Below are positions 35,996 through 45,512 of a DNA stretch of 64,000 nt, piece after piece. The DNA comes from Fimbriimonadaceae bacterium (GTDB lineage: Bacteria; Armatimonadota; Fimbriimonadia; Fimbriimonadales; Fimbriimonadaceae). A model generated the notes under the pieces. That model was not told the origin of the DNA. It ran no database searches and saw only the letters and a list, made by a program, of their open reading frames with translations. The first letter of the stretch is position 1. Every line of letters begins with the position of its first letter. The stretch lies in assembly GCA_019454105.1 (NCBI GenBank), contig CP075364.1, positions 685,362 through 749,361 on the forward strand, in the 5' to 3' direction. A program made the position numbers and the translations under genes.

Positions 35996-36402
35996 TGTTC
36001 AAACTCGGCTACATCACCGGTCCAATGCCCTGCCCTGAGCGCGTTTCCGGATCGACGTGGTTCGCCTGTCGGCAGGTAGACAGAGTCAGGCAAACAGCCT
36101 GGACACCCGGCTAAATCACAAACATAGAGCGTGGGATAGGTTCCGTCCTCGGAAACCACATCCCGCAGGTCGATGACGATTCCAAGATGATGCTCGAAAC
36201 ACTTGACTATCTCATTGAGACTGCTATATAGGGGATTGGACTTGCCGTGCACGAGTTGGCTGATCGTTGACTTTGCCAACCCAGCATCTTTGGCAAGCCG
36301 AGAGGTGCCCCTGAAACAGTAGCGCGGAATGTGCACCATGAGTGCGGCAATTCGATTATGTTTTCGTGTGGCAGCGCTCGCGCTGCGATTGGCATTTCCC
36401 AT
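35980..36402 (-). CDS. XRE-type helix-turn-helix regulator
   Basis: Protein of 140 residues with a Cro/XRE helix-turn-helix (S-R-L-A-K-D-A-G-L-A-K-S-T-I-S-Q-L-V-H-G-K-S-N-P) at residues about 33-56. The C-terminal half has a Cys pair (C-D-L-A-G-C-P-G-C) and no recognised sensor domain. A palindrome 10 nt before the start suggests self-regulation. It leads the co-directional cluster 34363-36402 of replication-like genes. Confidence 0.75.
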   Translation of the reverse strand: MGNANRSASAATRKHNRIAALMVHIPRYCFRGTSRLAKDAGLAKSTISQLVHGKSNPLYSSLNEIVKCFEHHLGIVIDLRDVVSEDGTYPTLYVCDLAGCPGCLPDSVYLPTGEPRRSGNALRAGHWTGDVAEFEHWEAA

Positions 36403-36412
36403 GTCCGATCGC

Positions 36413-36424
36413 AGCGTGAACGCT
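36413..36424. promoter_or_regulatory. Palindrome upstream of the XRE gene
   Basis: AGCGT-GA-ACGCT, 10 nt before the ATG at 36402; a candidate operator for the XRE protein. Confidence 0.35.
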
Positions 36425-36476
36425 ACGACTCAGAACCGCAAATGTAGTTCATTGCGCCGAACAGCCGGGCAACTTT

Positions 36477-37052
36477 TCACCGATGGCGGATGAGTCGTCG
36501 CGGCGTTTGGAAGTCTCCAAACGACAACCCCCGCAGGATCTTGGCAACCCTGGGACTGGCATTGACTATCTTCCGATGGTTGGCCCGAATGAATTCAGTC
36601 GCATAGCTTGGGGAGCGAATGTCGAACGAGTGGCAGACGCCCACCGATCCGAGGTAGGAAACTGCTCTCAGGATACCACAACAGTCTCGTTGGAGGCCCT
36701 GACGGACGTTTGCTAGATACAATCCGCACAGCGAGGTGCCCGTAACGGACAATGTTGTAGCGAGGATCGCTGCAGGCCCCAACCCCATCCCTAGGGCGAA
36801 TGCCCCGAAGCCTGCGAGTCCGGCCAAGGCGATTCCACAAATCCACCCTAGCAAAGCAACCTCGGCCCGCTTTACATGAGCCCGGCAATCAGTGCAGTAT
36901 GGAACCTCCCAGAGCCAGCCCTTCGTCCGGGATAGTCGGTTCTTCTCGCTTCCGCTGACGCTGAGGGTGACCAAGGGGAAACCACCGCAACACGCGCAGC
37001 ACCGCGGGAACACAAACTGCTTACCTGAAACACTCACCTTCATTCGCTCCAT
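36477..37052 (-). CDS. Zinc-ribbon, two-helix membrane protein
   Basis: Protein of 191 residues from ATG 37052 (MERMKVSVSGKQ). Cys pairs near the N-terminus (R-C-C-A-C-C-G-G and Y-C-T-D-C-R) suggest a zinc ribbon; two adjoining membrane helices lie at residues about 70-115. The C-terminal 70 residues are cytosolic and basic. No family recognised. It stands alone between the XRE gene and a SLOG-like gene. Confidence 0.45.
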   Translation of the reverse strand: MERMKVSVSGKQFVFPRCCACCGGFPLVTLSVSGSEKNRLSRTKGWLWEVPYCTDCRAHVKRAEVALLGWICGIALAGLAGFGAFALGMGLGPAAILATTLSVTGTSLCGLYLANVRQGLQRDCCGILRAVSYLGSVGVCHSFDIRSPSYATEFIRANHRKIVNASPRVAKILRGLSFGDFQTPRRLIRHR

Positions 37053-37149
37053 CTGACACGGTTCGACGTCAAGCGAGAAAACGAAGACTCTGCAGCGAAC
37101 ATCAGTCGACCGTAAGGAATGGAGCCCCTTCTCGAGAAGGGGCTTGGGT

Positions 37150-37734
37150 TCATAACGTGAACTCGGGACGGCCGAAGAGCAGCCCATCGACTTCACGCTT
37201 GACAATCCGTCGAATCAGGCGGTCGACGGTCGGGTTGGTTCTGGCAAACGTCGGAAGCTTACGCGGGGCTCGGCGCGACACAATCAAGTCAGTCCGGGGA
37301 TCCCATTGATACCGCCAGAGCCGTGCGGCTCGGAACGGCTCCTGATCGAGCTTCGGTCCCAAGTGGTACTCAAAGCCGCCCGAGACAACGAGAATCCTCG
37401 GAGCTCCCCAGCGGAGTGGTACGATTGCCGCTCGCATGTGGGCTGGGCTGTGAATGCCTGTAACCAAGACGTTTGCTGACAGGACAAGGCCCTCTGCAAT
37501 CCGCTCGACTTCATCCAAGTCTGATGGAGCATGGTTCGCAGGTCCAAGCGAGAGGTCAACGAAAGCGAGTTTGCTCATGAGCAGTCGGGCATTACCGAAC
37601 AGCCAGAGGGCAGCCGGTTCATAGAAGCCAGGCTCCAGGTCAAAGGGTGCTGTCCGTCGTGGCGGTGACGAAGTTGGGGCCGATCGGCCCGGGTTTGCCG
37701 AAGTCGTGGGGACCTCGACAGCGGATCGAGACAT
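37150..37734 (-). CDS. Conserved island protein, possibly Rossmann/SLOG-like
   Basis: Protein of 194 residues with a strong AGGAGG 9 nt before ATG 37734. A low-complexity Ser/Pro N-terminus precedes an alpha/beta domain: V-L-V-T-G-I-H-S-P-A-H-M-R-A-A-I, G-A-P-R-I-L-V-V-S-G-G-F, and a basic A-R-L-W-R-Y-Q-W-D-P. The alternation of strand and G-x-H/G-G motifs suggests a nucleotide-binding Rossmann or DprA/SLOG-type fold, but this is a guess. Found with replication and ArdC genes in this type of element. Confidence 0.5.
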   Translation of the reverse strand: MSRSAVEVPTTSANPGRSAPTSSPPRRTAPFDLEPGFYEPAALWLFGNARLLMSKLAFVDLSLGPANHAPSDLDEVERIAEGLVLSANVLVTGIHSPAHMRAAIVPLRWGAPRILVVSGGFEYHLGPKLDQEPFRAARLWRYQWDPRTDLIVSRRAPRKLPTFARTNPTVDRLIRRIVKREVDGLLFGRPEFTL

Positions 37735-38043
37735 GTCTGTTTCCTCCTAGGTGCGCGGAGGCTCGGCACAGAGCCAAGCCACCGACCTCCTAGCCGTACA
37801 GTGCGACGGATCGGCCATCAAAATTGCGGGCGTCGGACGAAACTAGAGAGCTGTAGGTGGTCGGAGTGGGGCTTCGGAGACCTGGAAACCGGTTCGGAGG
37901 AGCAATTTGGCCTCGGCATCGTTCAAAATCACGAGGAACGATGAGCTTGGGCCAAGAGTAAATGCCGTGGCACGAGTTTGTCGCCACGTCCATATTCTGA
38001 TAAAGTTCGAACCTGATGAACAGCGTTCTTAACTAGAGCCCAC
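37735..38043. other. Gap before the defence operon
   Basis: About 309 bp between divergent genes. I see no gene or strong repeat. It must hold the promoter for hsdR and downstream genes, but no clear -35/-10 pair stands out. Confidence 0.3.
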
Positions 38044-40749
38044 ATGAGCGATCTGAGCAACGAATCTGAGAAAGTCACTCGACGCAAGAGGATCGACCCA
38101 AAGCTTTCTGCTCAAGGGTGGCAGGTAGCTGACTTTGATGCGTCAGTAAGCTTTCTAGAGCTTGAGGGTAAAGCCGTCTCTGAGTGGCCAACTGATAATG
38201 GCCCTGCCGATTACGCACTATGTCTAGACAAGAGCGTGATTGGTGTTATTGAGGCTAAGAAGGTGACTGTTGGGCCACAAAATGTCTTGACTCAGGCCGC
38301 AAGATATTCACAAGGTATTCGCGAGCAGCGAGCACGTTATGGCGAGGGACTCAAGGTTCCGTTCCTCTATTCGACCAATGGGGAGCTCATTTGGTTTCAA
38401 GATGTTCGAGACCCGCTCAATATATCTAGGAAGGTGGCAACATTTCACACGCCGAACGCGTTAAGAGAATTGCTCTCCAGAAACGATGTCGAATCTTTTA
38501 CTAGACTCGATGCTTTGGAGTTTCGTGAAGGATCAGTACGCCCTTACCAAGAGAGGGCCATCTTAGCGGTAGAGAAAGCAATCCGTCAACGCAAGCGCCA
38601 AATGATGGTCGTCATGGCGACTGGAACCGGCAAGACCCGAACCACCATTCAGCAGGCCTACCGTTTGATGAAGTCGGGAGCGGCGAAGCGCATCCTTTTC
38701 CTTGTGGATCGACGCGCCCTCGCCGCCCAAACTGTTCGAGCGTTCGCGTCGTTCGAGTGTGAGCCTGGTCTCAAGTTCGATAAGACCTACGAAGTCTATA
38801 GCCAGCGGTTTCAGCAAGCAGACCTTGACGACGACTCAGGAGAGAAATTCGACCCCAAGGTTCTCCCGAATCGTTATCTCACCGATCCCCAGGAAGGCGA
38901 CGCGTTTGTCTACGTCTGCACTATCCAGCGCATGGCGATCAACCTCTTTGGTCGCCAAGGCATGCTTGAAGGTCTGGGAGAGTCCGAGGACGATGCCGAG
39001 CAGCTTAGCATTCCGATCCACGCATTCGACCTGATCATTGCCGACGAGTGCCATCGGGGCTATTCGCGCAAGGAGGAGGCAATCTGGCGAGACACCCTCG
39101 ACCATTTCGACGCGATCAAGGTTGGTCTCACGGCGACGCCAGCAGCGCACACTGTGGCCTACTTCGGCGATCCGGTCTATCGGTACAGCTACAAGCAGGC
39201 CGTTGACGACGGCTACCTTGTCGACTTTGACGTAGTGAAGGTGCGATCCGATGTCCGCATCGAAGGCGTGACTCTCAATGAGGGTGAGCGCATCGAGGTC
39301 GTCGACACTGAGGTCGGCACGACGAAGAACATCGATTACCTTGAGGATGAGGTCAGTTACGACGCCAGCGCCATTGAGGCGAAGATCACCGCGCCGGACT
39401 CGAATCGAAAGATCGTCGAGGAGCTCAAGAAGCATGCCGAAGCTCACGAAGCCGAGTTTGGGCGGTTCCCAAAGACGCTCATCTTTGCAGCCAACGACCT
39501 ACCGCACACGAGCCATGCCAATCAGTTGGTCAGTCTCTGCCGAGAAGTGTTCGGGCGCGGAGACGCCTTCGTGGCCAAGATTACGGGTGCGAAGGACGTC
39601 GACCGACCTCTGCAGCGGATCAAGGAGTTCCGAAATCGCCCTGAACCCAAGATCGTCGTCACGGTTGACCTGCTCACCACTGGCGTTGACGTTCCCTCAA
39701 TCGAGTTCATCGTATTCCTGAGACCCGTGAAGAGCCGCATCCTGTTTGAGCAGATGCTCGGACGAGGTACGAGGCTCTGTGATGAGTTCGAGGGTCCTGC
39801 CAAGTCTCACTTCGTGGTGTTCGACTGCTTCGATGGCAGCCTTATCGACAGCTTCAGGCAAGCAAGCGGAATGGCGGTCGAAGCCCCAATCTCGGATCCG
39901 ATTCCTCTTGAAGAGGTCATCGGCAACATCTGGAATAACGAGCGGCGCGATTATCACGTAAAGGTGCTTACCAAGCGTCTCCGCCGGATTGACAAGGAGA
40001 TCACGGGCGAGGGTCGCGTCAAGTTTCTGGAGTTTACGAACGACCTTGACCTCAGCTCCTTTGCTGATCAGCTCGACTCTCTGCTCAAGGCAAACTTTAC
40101 GGGCACGATGGAGTTGCTTCGGAATCAGGACTTCCAGCAGTTCCTGAAGCAATACCCACGCCCGAATCGCGAGTTCGTCATTGCCACAGGCGTTCAAGAC
40201 AATGTCTCTTCCGAACGCACTATTCGGTACAAGGATCGGGATCTGCGGCCCGCTGACTACCTTGAGGAGTTCTGCCGATTCGTCGAAGAGAATCGAAGTC
40301 AGATCGAGGCGCTGAGTATCCTGCTCGACAAGCCCGAAGGTTGGAGTACGGAGGCACTCCGAGAGCTTCGATCAGCTTTGAGGCAAGCTCAATTCCCAGA
40401 GGAGCGGGTGCGAGAGGCGGTCTCCATCGCCAAGCACAAGGCACTTGCTGATGTCATTTCAATGGTCAAGAACGCCGCCGATGAAGCGCGACCCCTGCTG
40501 ACCGCCGAGGAGCGGGTGAACGCTGCGATCAGCCAAGTCACCGGAAGTGCCGAGCTTTCTGATGAGCAGCGAGCCTGGTTAGAATTGATTCGCCAGCGAT
40601 TGGTCGCCGACCTCGCAATTGAGCCCGAAGACTTCGACCTGCACCCACTCGACGAGCGTGGCGGATTCGCTCGCGCCAACCGAGCGTTTGGTGGTCAGCT
40701 CCGAGACCTGTTAAGACAACTTAACTGGGCGATTGCCCACGCCGCATAA
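38044..40749 (+). CDS. hsdR: Type I restriction endonuclease, R subunit
   Basis: Protein of 901 residues. The N-terminal nuclease domain has the PD-ExK core (D56 and E70-A-K72). The helicase motor follows: Walker A G-T-G-K-T at 194-198, D-E-C-H at 334-337, then G-L-T-A-T-P, and T-T-G-V-D-V-P with R-G-T-R motif VI. A C-terminal helical domain of EcoEI type ends it. Together with HsdM and HsdS it cuts unmodified DNA after translocation. The catalytic residues look intact. It is the first gene of the nine-gene defence operon; hsdM begins 8 nt later. Confidence 0.95.
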   Translation: MSDLSNESEKVTRRKRIDPKLSAQGWQVADFDASVSFLELEGKAVSEWPTDNGPADYALCLDKSVIGVIEAKKVTVGPQNVLTQAARYSQGIREQRARYGEGLKVPFLYSTNGELIWFQDVRDPLNISRKVATFHTPNALRELLSRNDVESFTRLDALEFREGSVRPYQERAILAVEKAIRQRKRQMMVVMATGTGKTRTTIQQAYRLMKSGAAKRILFLVDRRALAAQTVRAFASFECEPGLKFDKTYEVYSQRFQQADLDDDSGEKFDPKVLPNRYLTDPQEGDAFVYVCTIQRMAINLFGRQGMLEGLGESEDDAEQLSIPIHAFDLIIADECHRGYSRKEEAIWRDTLDHFDAIKVGLTATPAAHTVAYFGDPVYRYSYKQAVDDGYLVDFDVVKVRSDVRIEGVTLNEGERIEVVDTEVGTTKNIDYLEDEVSYDASAIEAKITAPDSNRKIVEELKKHAEAHEAEFGRFPKTLIFAANDLPHTSHANQLVSLCREVFGRGDAFVAKITGAKDVDRPLQRIKEFRNRPEPKIVVTVDLLTTGVDVPSIEFIVFLRPVKSRILFEQMLGRGTRLCDEFEGPAKSHFVVFDCFDGSLIDSFRQASGMAVEAPISDPIPLEEVIGNIWNNERRDYHVKVLTKRLRRIDKEITGEGRVKFLEFTNDLDLSSFADQLDSLLKANFTGTMELLRNQDFQQFLKQYPRPNREFVIATGVQDNVSSERTIRYKDRDLRPADYLEEFCRFVEENRSQIEALSILLDKPEGWSTEALRELRSALRQAQFPEERVREAVSIAKHKALADVISMVKNAADEARPLLTAEERVNAAISQVTGSAELSDEQRAWLELIRQRLVADLAIEPEDFDLHPLDERGGFARANRAFGGQLRDLLRQLNWAIAHAA

Positions 40750-40757
40750 CGAACCAC

Positions 40758-42176
40758 ATGACTGACGTTGTATCCAAACTCTGGGGCTTCTGCCACACCC
40801 TCCGCCACGACGGGATTGACTACGGCGACTACATAGAGCAGATCACCTACCTGCTCTTTCTCAAGATGGCTGACGAACGGGGAGTGGCCATTCCGACCAA
40901 ATGCGACTGGGCGTTCCTCAAGACACTAAGCGGCACTGACCTGACCGACGAATATCCACGCATGCTTCGGGACCTTGGACGCCAAAGCGGCATCCTCGGG
41001 GACATCTTCTCGGGGGCGCAATCGCGCTTCACTAATCCGGTCAATCTCCGAAAGCTCATCACGCTGATTGACGAGACCGAGTGGACGAGCCTAGAGGTTG
41101 ACGTGAAAGCCGAAGCGTTCGAGGGTCTGCTCGAGAAGGCGGCCAGCGAAGGCAAGAAGGGCGCCGGACAATACTTCACCCCTCGACTCCTCATCCAGAG
41201 CATGATGCGCTGCATCAAGCCCGATCCGCGCTCAAAGGCTGACTTCAAAATCGGCGACCCGGCTTGTGGCACGGGTGGATTCTTGGTCGCTGCCTATGAG
41301 TGGCTCAAGGAGGATCTGAAATCGAGCGGCCAGGCTCTGGACCGCGATACCGATCGCCGGATCAAGCGCAGCACTTACTACGGTCAGGAACTGGTTCCCC
41401 GGCCTAGACGCCTCGCATTGATGAACCTCTACTTGCACAACGTGCAGCCTGAGATTGCCCTCGGTGACTCTATCTACGAGGTCTACAGCGGTCCAAAGTT
41501 CGACGTGGTGATTACCAACCCACCGTTCGGCAACCGTGGCGCGAACCAAGCCCCCGAGCGCGAGGACTTCACCGTCACCACCAGTAACAAGCAGCTCAAC
41601 TTCATCCAGCACATCCTGACGATCCTCAAACCTGGCGGGCGAGCCGCTGTTGTCGTACCGGACAACGTCCTCTTCGCTGACCAAGCCGGAGAGGTCTTCA
41701 AAATCCTCATGCAGGATTGCGACCTCCATACGGTGCTCAGGCTCCCGCGAGGAACCTTCACGCCCTACACCCCCGGCACGAAGACCTACGTCATTTACTT
41801 CACCAAGGGCAAGCCGACCAAGCAAGTGTGGCTCTACGACGGTCGGGCCAACGTACCCGGAATCACCAAGAAAGATCGACCACTCACCCAAGCTCACTTT
41901 GAAGACTTTGAGACCTGCTACGGCGACGACCCGAACGGCCAATCCCCACGCACCGAGAACGAACGCTTCCGGTGCTTTGGCATCCAGGAGATCAGGAAGC
42001 GCGAGTACAAGCTCGATGGTTTCAAGTGGATCAAGGATGAGTCGATTGATGATGCGGATGACCTAGGTGAGCCCGAGGAGATCATCACCGAAGCAGTCTC
42101 TCAGCTAAGCGCGGCCATCGAAGAGCTCAACCAGGTACTCAAGCTCTTGGAGAAGCCGCAGAAGGTGGAGGTATGA
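40758..42176 (+). CDS. hsdM: Type I N6-adenine DNA methyltransferase, M subunit
   Basis: Protein of 472 residues with an N-terminal helical domain, the SAM-binding D-P-A-C-G-T-G-G-F at 167-175, and the adenine-methylase motif N-P-P-F at 254-257. Motif Y-F-T-P-R at 139-143 is also typical. It methylates the host target and forms part of the restriction complex. The stop codon overlaps the TIR gene start (ATGA), so the TIR protein is translated from the same message. Confidence 0.95.
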   Translation: MTDVVSKLWGFCHTLRHDGIDYGDYIEQITYLLFLKMADERGVAIPTKCDWAFLKTLSGTDLTDEYPRMLRDLGRQSGILGDIFSGAQSRFTNPVNLRKLITLIDETEWTSLEVDVKAEAFEGLLEKAASEGKKGAGQYFTPRLLIQSMMRCIKPDPRSKADFKIGDPACGTGGFLVAAYEWLKEDLKSSGQALDRDTDRRIKRSTYYGQELVPRPRRLALMNLYLHNVQPEIALGDSIYEVYSGPKFDVVITNPPFGNRGANQAPEREDFTVTTSNKQLNFIQHILTILKPGGRAAVVVPDNVLFADQAGEVFKILMQDCDLHTVLRLPRGTFTPYTPGTKTYVIYFTKGKPTKQVWLYDGRANVPGITKKDRPLTQAHFEDFETCYGDDPNGQSPRTENERFRCFGIQEIRKREYKLDGFKWIKDESIDDADDLGEPEEIITEAVSQLSAAIEELNQVLKLLEKPQKVEV

Positions 42177-43147
42177 GTGAGCATACTAAAATTGCGCCTA
42201 AGTCGTTCATCTCACACGCCAGTGAGGACAAGCCAGAATTCGCAACGCCGCTGGCGACGGCGTTGCTCGCCACAGGGGTAGATGTTTGGATTGATGAATG
42301 GGAAATGGGACCGGGTGACAGCCTCATTCAGAAGATTTTCTCCGAAGGTATCAAGAACTCGGATGCTGTCGTCATCATCCTCTCTGCAACAAGCATAACT
42401 AAGCCGTGGGTGCAGAAGGAGCTGAACGTTGCGGCTGTCAATAACATTCAGAGCGCAATGAAGCTGATTCCAGTGCGCGTTGATGAATCAGAAGTTCACG
42501 AAGTTCTCAAAGACCTCTTTTGGATCGACTGGCACAAGGCAGGGTCCGCTGTTGCGGTTGCAAAGCGTATCGCCGACGTGCTGTTTGGGGTTAGCAGAAA
42601 ACCGACACTCGGCACACCGCCGCCTCACCTTTCAACTCCGAGATTCACGATTCCCGGCCTACATCCCCAGGACATCAAAGTATTGGAGGTCATCTTTTAT
42701 GCCTCCCTCGAAAATCTGGGCACGTTGATTCAAGCCGGTACGATCATGCCGTTGGCCGAGAAGGAAGGAATCAGTTTTGATCAAGTCAAGGAGTCAATTC
42801 AGATGCTCGAACAGCAGGGTTTTCTGGCCGATGAGGATAGGACCCTAGCGGGCCGTCACATTGTTGTCAAACTACACCCTGGCCAACATCTCAAATTGGC
42901 AGAGTCTCTTGGTTATCCAGTGGAGTCGATGATCAAACGATCAGTCGCAGCTATTGCAAATGGCCAAGCTCACAATCTTCACGCGCTGACTGAAGTGTTA
43001 GCCGACATTCCCATGCCCTTGCTCGATTCGATAATCAGGGTGCTGAGCGGAAATGGGTTCTGGGATCATAGCGGCACGATCGACGGAAACCAGCACATCT
43101 TCAACGTCTCAGTTAAAGCCCGGCGATGGCTTGAGGAGAACTCATGA
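42173..43147 (+). CDS. TIR-domain protein embedded in the type I RM operon
   Basis: Protein of 324 residues. The N-terminal TIR_2 domain (1-140) has F-I-S-H-A-S-E-D-K at 12-20, W-I-D-E-W-E-M at 39-45 and the putative catalytic E83 in W-V-Q-K-E-L-N-V-A, so NADase or cyclase activity is possible. The C-terminal 170 residues are helical with a winged-helix-like section, perhaps a sensor. It overlaps hsdM and rhuM by 4 nt each. This position, between hsdM and hsdS, is like that of anticodon nuclease PrrC, a guard that kills the cell when restriction is disabled. The guard role is inference. Confidence 0.88.
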   Translation: MSEHTKIAPKSFISHASEDKPEFATPLATALLATGVDVWIDEWEMGPGDSLIQKIFSEGIKNSDAVVIILSATSITKPWVQKELNVAAVNNIQSAMKLIPVRVDESEVHEVLKDLFWIDWHKAGSAVAVAKRIADVLFGVSRKPTLGTPPPHLSTPRFTIPGLHPQDIKVLEVIFYASLENLGTLIQAGTIMPLAEKEGISFDQVKESIQMLEQQGFLADEDRTLAGRHIVVKLHPGQHLKLAESLGYPVESMIKRSVAAIANGQAHNLHALTEVLADIPMPLLDSIIRVLSGNGFWDHSGTIDGNQHIFNVSVKARRWLEENS

Positions 43148-44139
43148 ACGAGATCATCCTCTACACCTCTCCAGATGGCGCAACCAAAGTCGAGGTCCAC
43201 TTCGAGGACGAGACGTTCTGGCTCACCCAACGTAGAATCGCCGAGCTCTTTGGAGTTTCGATCCCCACGGTGAATGAGCACTTTGCATCGATTTTTGAGT
43301 CGGGGGAGCTGGATCGTGAGGCAACTATTCGGAAATTCCGAAGAGTTCAAATCGAAGGTGACCGCGAGGTCGAACGTGAGCTCGATCACTACAGCCTCGA
43401 TGCCATAATTGCCGTCGGCTACCGGGTCAACTCAAAACAGGCGACCCGGTTCCGAATCTGGGCGACCAACACGCTCAGGGAGTTCGTGGTCAAAGGCTTC
43501 GTGCTCGACGACGAGCGCCTCAAGCTCAACAAGAGGTTCGGCAAGGACTACTTCGACGAGCTCATCGAGCGCATCCGGGAGATTCGGGCGAGCGAACGCC
43601 GGTTCTACCTGAAGATCACCGACCTCTACGAGCAGGCGAGCATCGACTACGACCCGAACGCCGAGATCACTCAGACCTTCTTCGCCACGGTCCAAAACAA
43701 GCTGCATTGGGCAGTCAGCGGCAAGACAGCTGCTGAAATCATTGCTGAACGGGCAGACGCCAGCAAGCCGAGCATGGGCCTCACCACGTGGAAGAACGCG
43801 CCACACGGCAAGATTCTCAAGCGCGATGTGGGCACGGCCAAAAACTACATGATCGAGTCCGAAATCAAGGAGTTGAACCGGATCGTCGAGCAATACCTCC
43901 TGTATGCAGAGGGACTGGCCGAGCGGCAGATTCCGATGAAAATGGCAGATTGGGTGGACCGGCTCGATGCTTTCCTCAAGTTCAACGAGCGCGACGTACT
44001 AGCCAATCCGGGCAAGGTGTCCGCCGACGTGGCGAAGAAACTCGCCGAGGAGCAGTACGAGAAATTCAGAGTCAAGCAGGACGAAGCTTTTGAGAGCGAT
44101 TTCGAGCGAGAGGTGAAGCGGATCGAGGGAGGGCAATGA
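43144..44139 (+). CDS. rhuM: RhuM-family protein
   Basis: Protein of 331 residues with the typical RhuM start (I-I-L-Y-T-S-P-D-G, F-W-L-T-Q-R-R-I-A-E-L-F-G-V-S-I-P-T-V-N-E-H), where a helix-turn-helix precedes the conserved Y-S-L-D-A-I-I-A-V-G-Y-R-V-N-S-K-Q-A-T-R-F-R-I-W-A-T region. The rest is helical and ends in a charged tail. RhuM proteins are common inside type I RM loci, though their role is unproven. Coupled to both neighbours by 4-nt overlaps. Confidence 0.9.
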   Translation: MNEIILYTSPDGATKVEVHFEDETFWLTQRRIAELFGVSIPTVNEHFASIFESGELDREATIRKFRRVQIEGDREVERELDHYSLDAIIAVGYRVNSKQATRFRIWATNTLREFVVKGFVLDDERLKLNKRFGKDYFDELIERIREIRASERRFYLKITDLYEQASIDYDPNAEITQTFFATVQNKLHWAVSGKTAAEIIAERADASKPSMGLTTWKNAPHGKILKRDVGTAKNYMIESEIKELNRIVEQYLLYAEGLAERQIPMKMADWVDRLDAFLKFNERDVLANPGKVSADVAKKLAEEQYEKFRVKQDEAFESDFEREVKRIEGGQ

Positions 44140-45512
44140 TCACTGAACTTGCACCAGGCTACGTTCTTCGTCGTGAGTGGCAAAGGTTGCCTCTTTCTGA
44201 GGGACTCATCCGTGATGTTCAGCCGGGCTTTGCCTGTGGCAACCACAATCGCGACGGTGATGGTCTCATCCATGTCCGGCCCTTCAATGTGAGCACGAAC
44301 GGAAACATGGACTTCTCGTCGGTCAAGTTCATCCCAAGAGCAGAAGCGCACAAACCAGAACGACTACTTCAACGAGATGACATAGTCTTCAACAACACGA
44401 ACAGTCCAGAGCTAGTCGGCAAGACCGCCCTATATCAAGAGCAGGACGAACGAGCGTTCTCGAATCACATGACGAGACTCCGGGTCAACCCCGACCGCCT
44501 GCGACCAGCATTCCTAGCGATGGCCCTCCACCAGCTCTGGCGCGAAGGCTACTTCGCAGACAAGTGTAACAACCACGTCTCCCAGGCGAGCATCAGCCGT
44601 TCAGTGCTGCTTGAGGCAGAGATTCCGATTCCGCCATTAGCCGATCAAGATTCTCTTGTTGATCAGGTTCGAGCTGCTCAAAGCAAACTTGACATTGCTC
44701 ATGATCGCCTCGCCACGATCCCTGCGCTCCTCAAGAAGTTCCGCCAATCTGTCCTCGCCACCGCCTGCTCCGGCCAGCTCACCGCCGACTGGCGGACGGC
44801 GAACAATGAGCGTGAGTCGGGCCACAAACTCGCTGCCAGGATGACCGCAGCCACTCCGGACAAGAAGCTCCGATCTGTTCCAAAGGAGCCGGACTTGGAA
44901 TTGCCGGCAACCTGGAAATGGGCAGCTATCGGTAACATTGCCGCGATTCGAGGCGGCATTCAAAAGCAGCCCCATCGTGCCCCGAAGTCGAACGCATACC
45001 CCTACCTCCGAGTGGCCAACGTTTTGCGAAATCGGCTCGACCTCAGAGATTTATCACTGTTCGAGCTTGCACCCGGCGAGCTGGAAACATATCGACTTGA
45101 GAGCGGAGACCTCTTGGTTGTCGAAGGGAACGGTAGCTTCAGCGAGATAGGCCGGGCCAGCATCTGGAGAGACGAAGTGCCGGATTGTGTCCATCAGAAC
45201 CACATCATAAGAGTGCGCTTCAATGGACTAGTCCCCGAGTTCGTCAACTGCTTCTGGAACTCTCCTATCGGCATCGAGCAAGTAACTGCAACGGCGGTCA
45301 CAACCAGCGGGCTCTTTTCTTTGAGCACCGGGAAGATCGCGAGTTTGATGATTCCGGTTCCCGGCAAAGACGAGCAGATCGAAATCGTCAGCCGAGTCGA
45401 GTCCCTCTTCGCTCTCGCCGACTCTATCGAATCTCGCCTCGCCGACGCTACCGCCCAAGTCGAGCGCACAACCCAAGCCATCCTCGCCAAGGCATTTCGA
45501 GGTGAGCTATGA
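44136..45512 (+). CDS. hsdS: Type I restriction specificity subunit
   Basis: Protein of 458 residues with two target-recognition domains, each followed by a conserved helix. TRD1 spans about 1-175 and ends in D-Q-V-R-A-A-Q-S-K-L-D and L-L-K-K-F-R-Q-S-V-L-A-T-A. TRD2 spans about 240-410 and ends in R-L-A-D-A-T-A-Q-V-E-R-T-T-Q-A-I-L-A-K-A. The two differ, so a bipartite asymmetric target is expected. Its stop overlaps the capV start as ATGA. Confidence 0.93.
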   Translation: MITELAPGYVLRREWQRLPLSEGLIRDVQPGFACGNHNRDGDGLIHVRPFNVSTNGNMDFSSVKFIPRAEAHKPERLLQRDDIVFNNTNSPELVGKTALYQEQDERAFSNHMTRLRVNPDRLRPAFLAMALHQLWREGYFADKCNNHVSQASISRSVLLEAEIPIPPLADQDSLVDQVRAAQSKLDIAHDRLATIPALLKKFRQSVLATACSGQLTADWRTANNERESGHKLAARMTAATPDKKLRSVPKEPDLELPATWKWAAIGNIAAIRGGIQKQPHRAPKSNAYPYLRVANVLRNRLDLRDLSLFELAPGELETYRLESGDLLVVEGNGSFSEIGRASIWRDEVPDCVHQNHIIRVRFNGLVPEFVNCFWNSPIGIEQVTATAVTTSGLFSLSTGKIASLMIPVPGKDEQIEIVSRVESLFALADSIESRLADATAQVERTTQAILAKAFRGEL

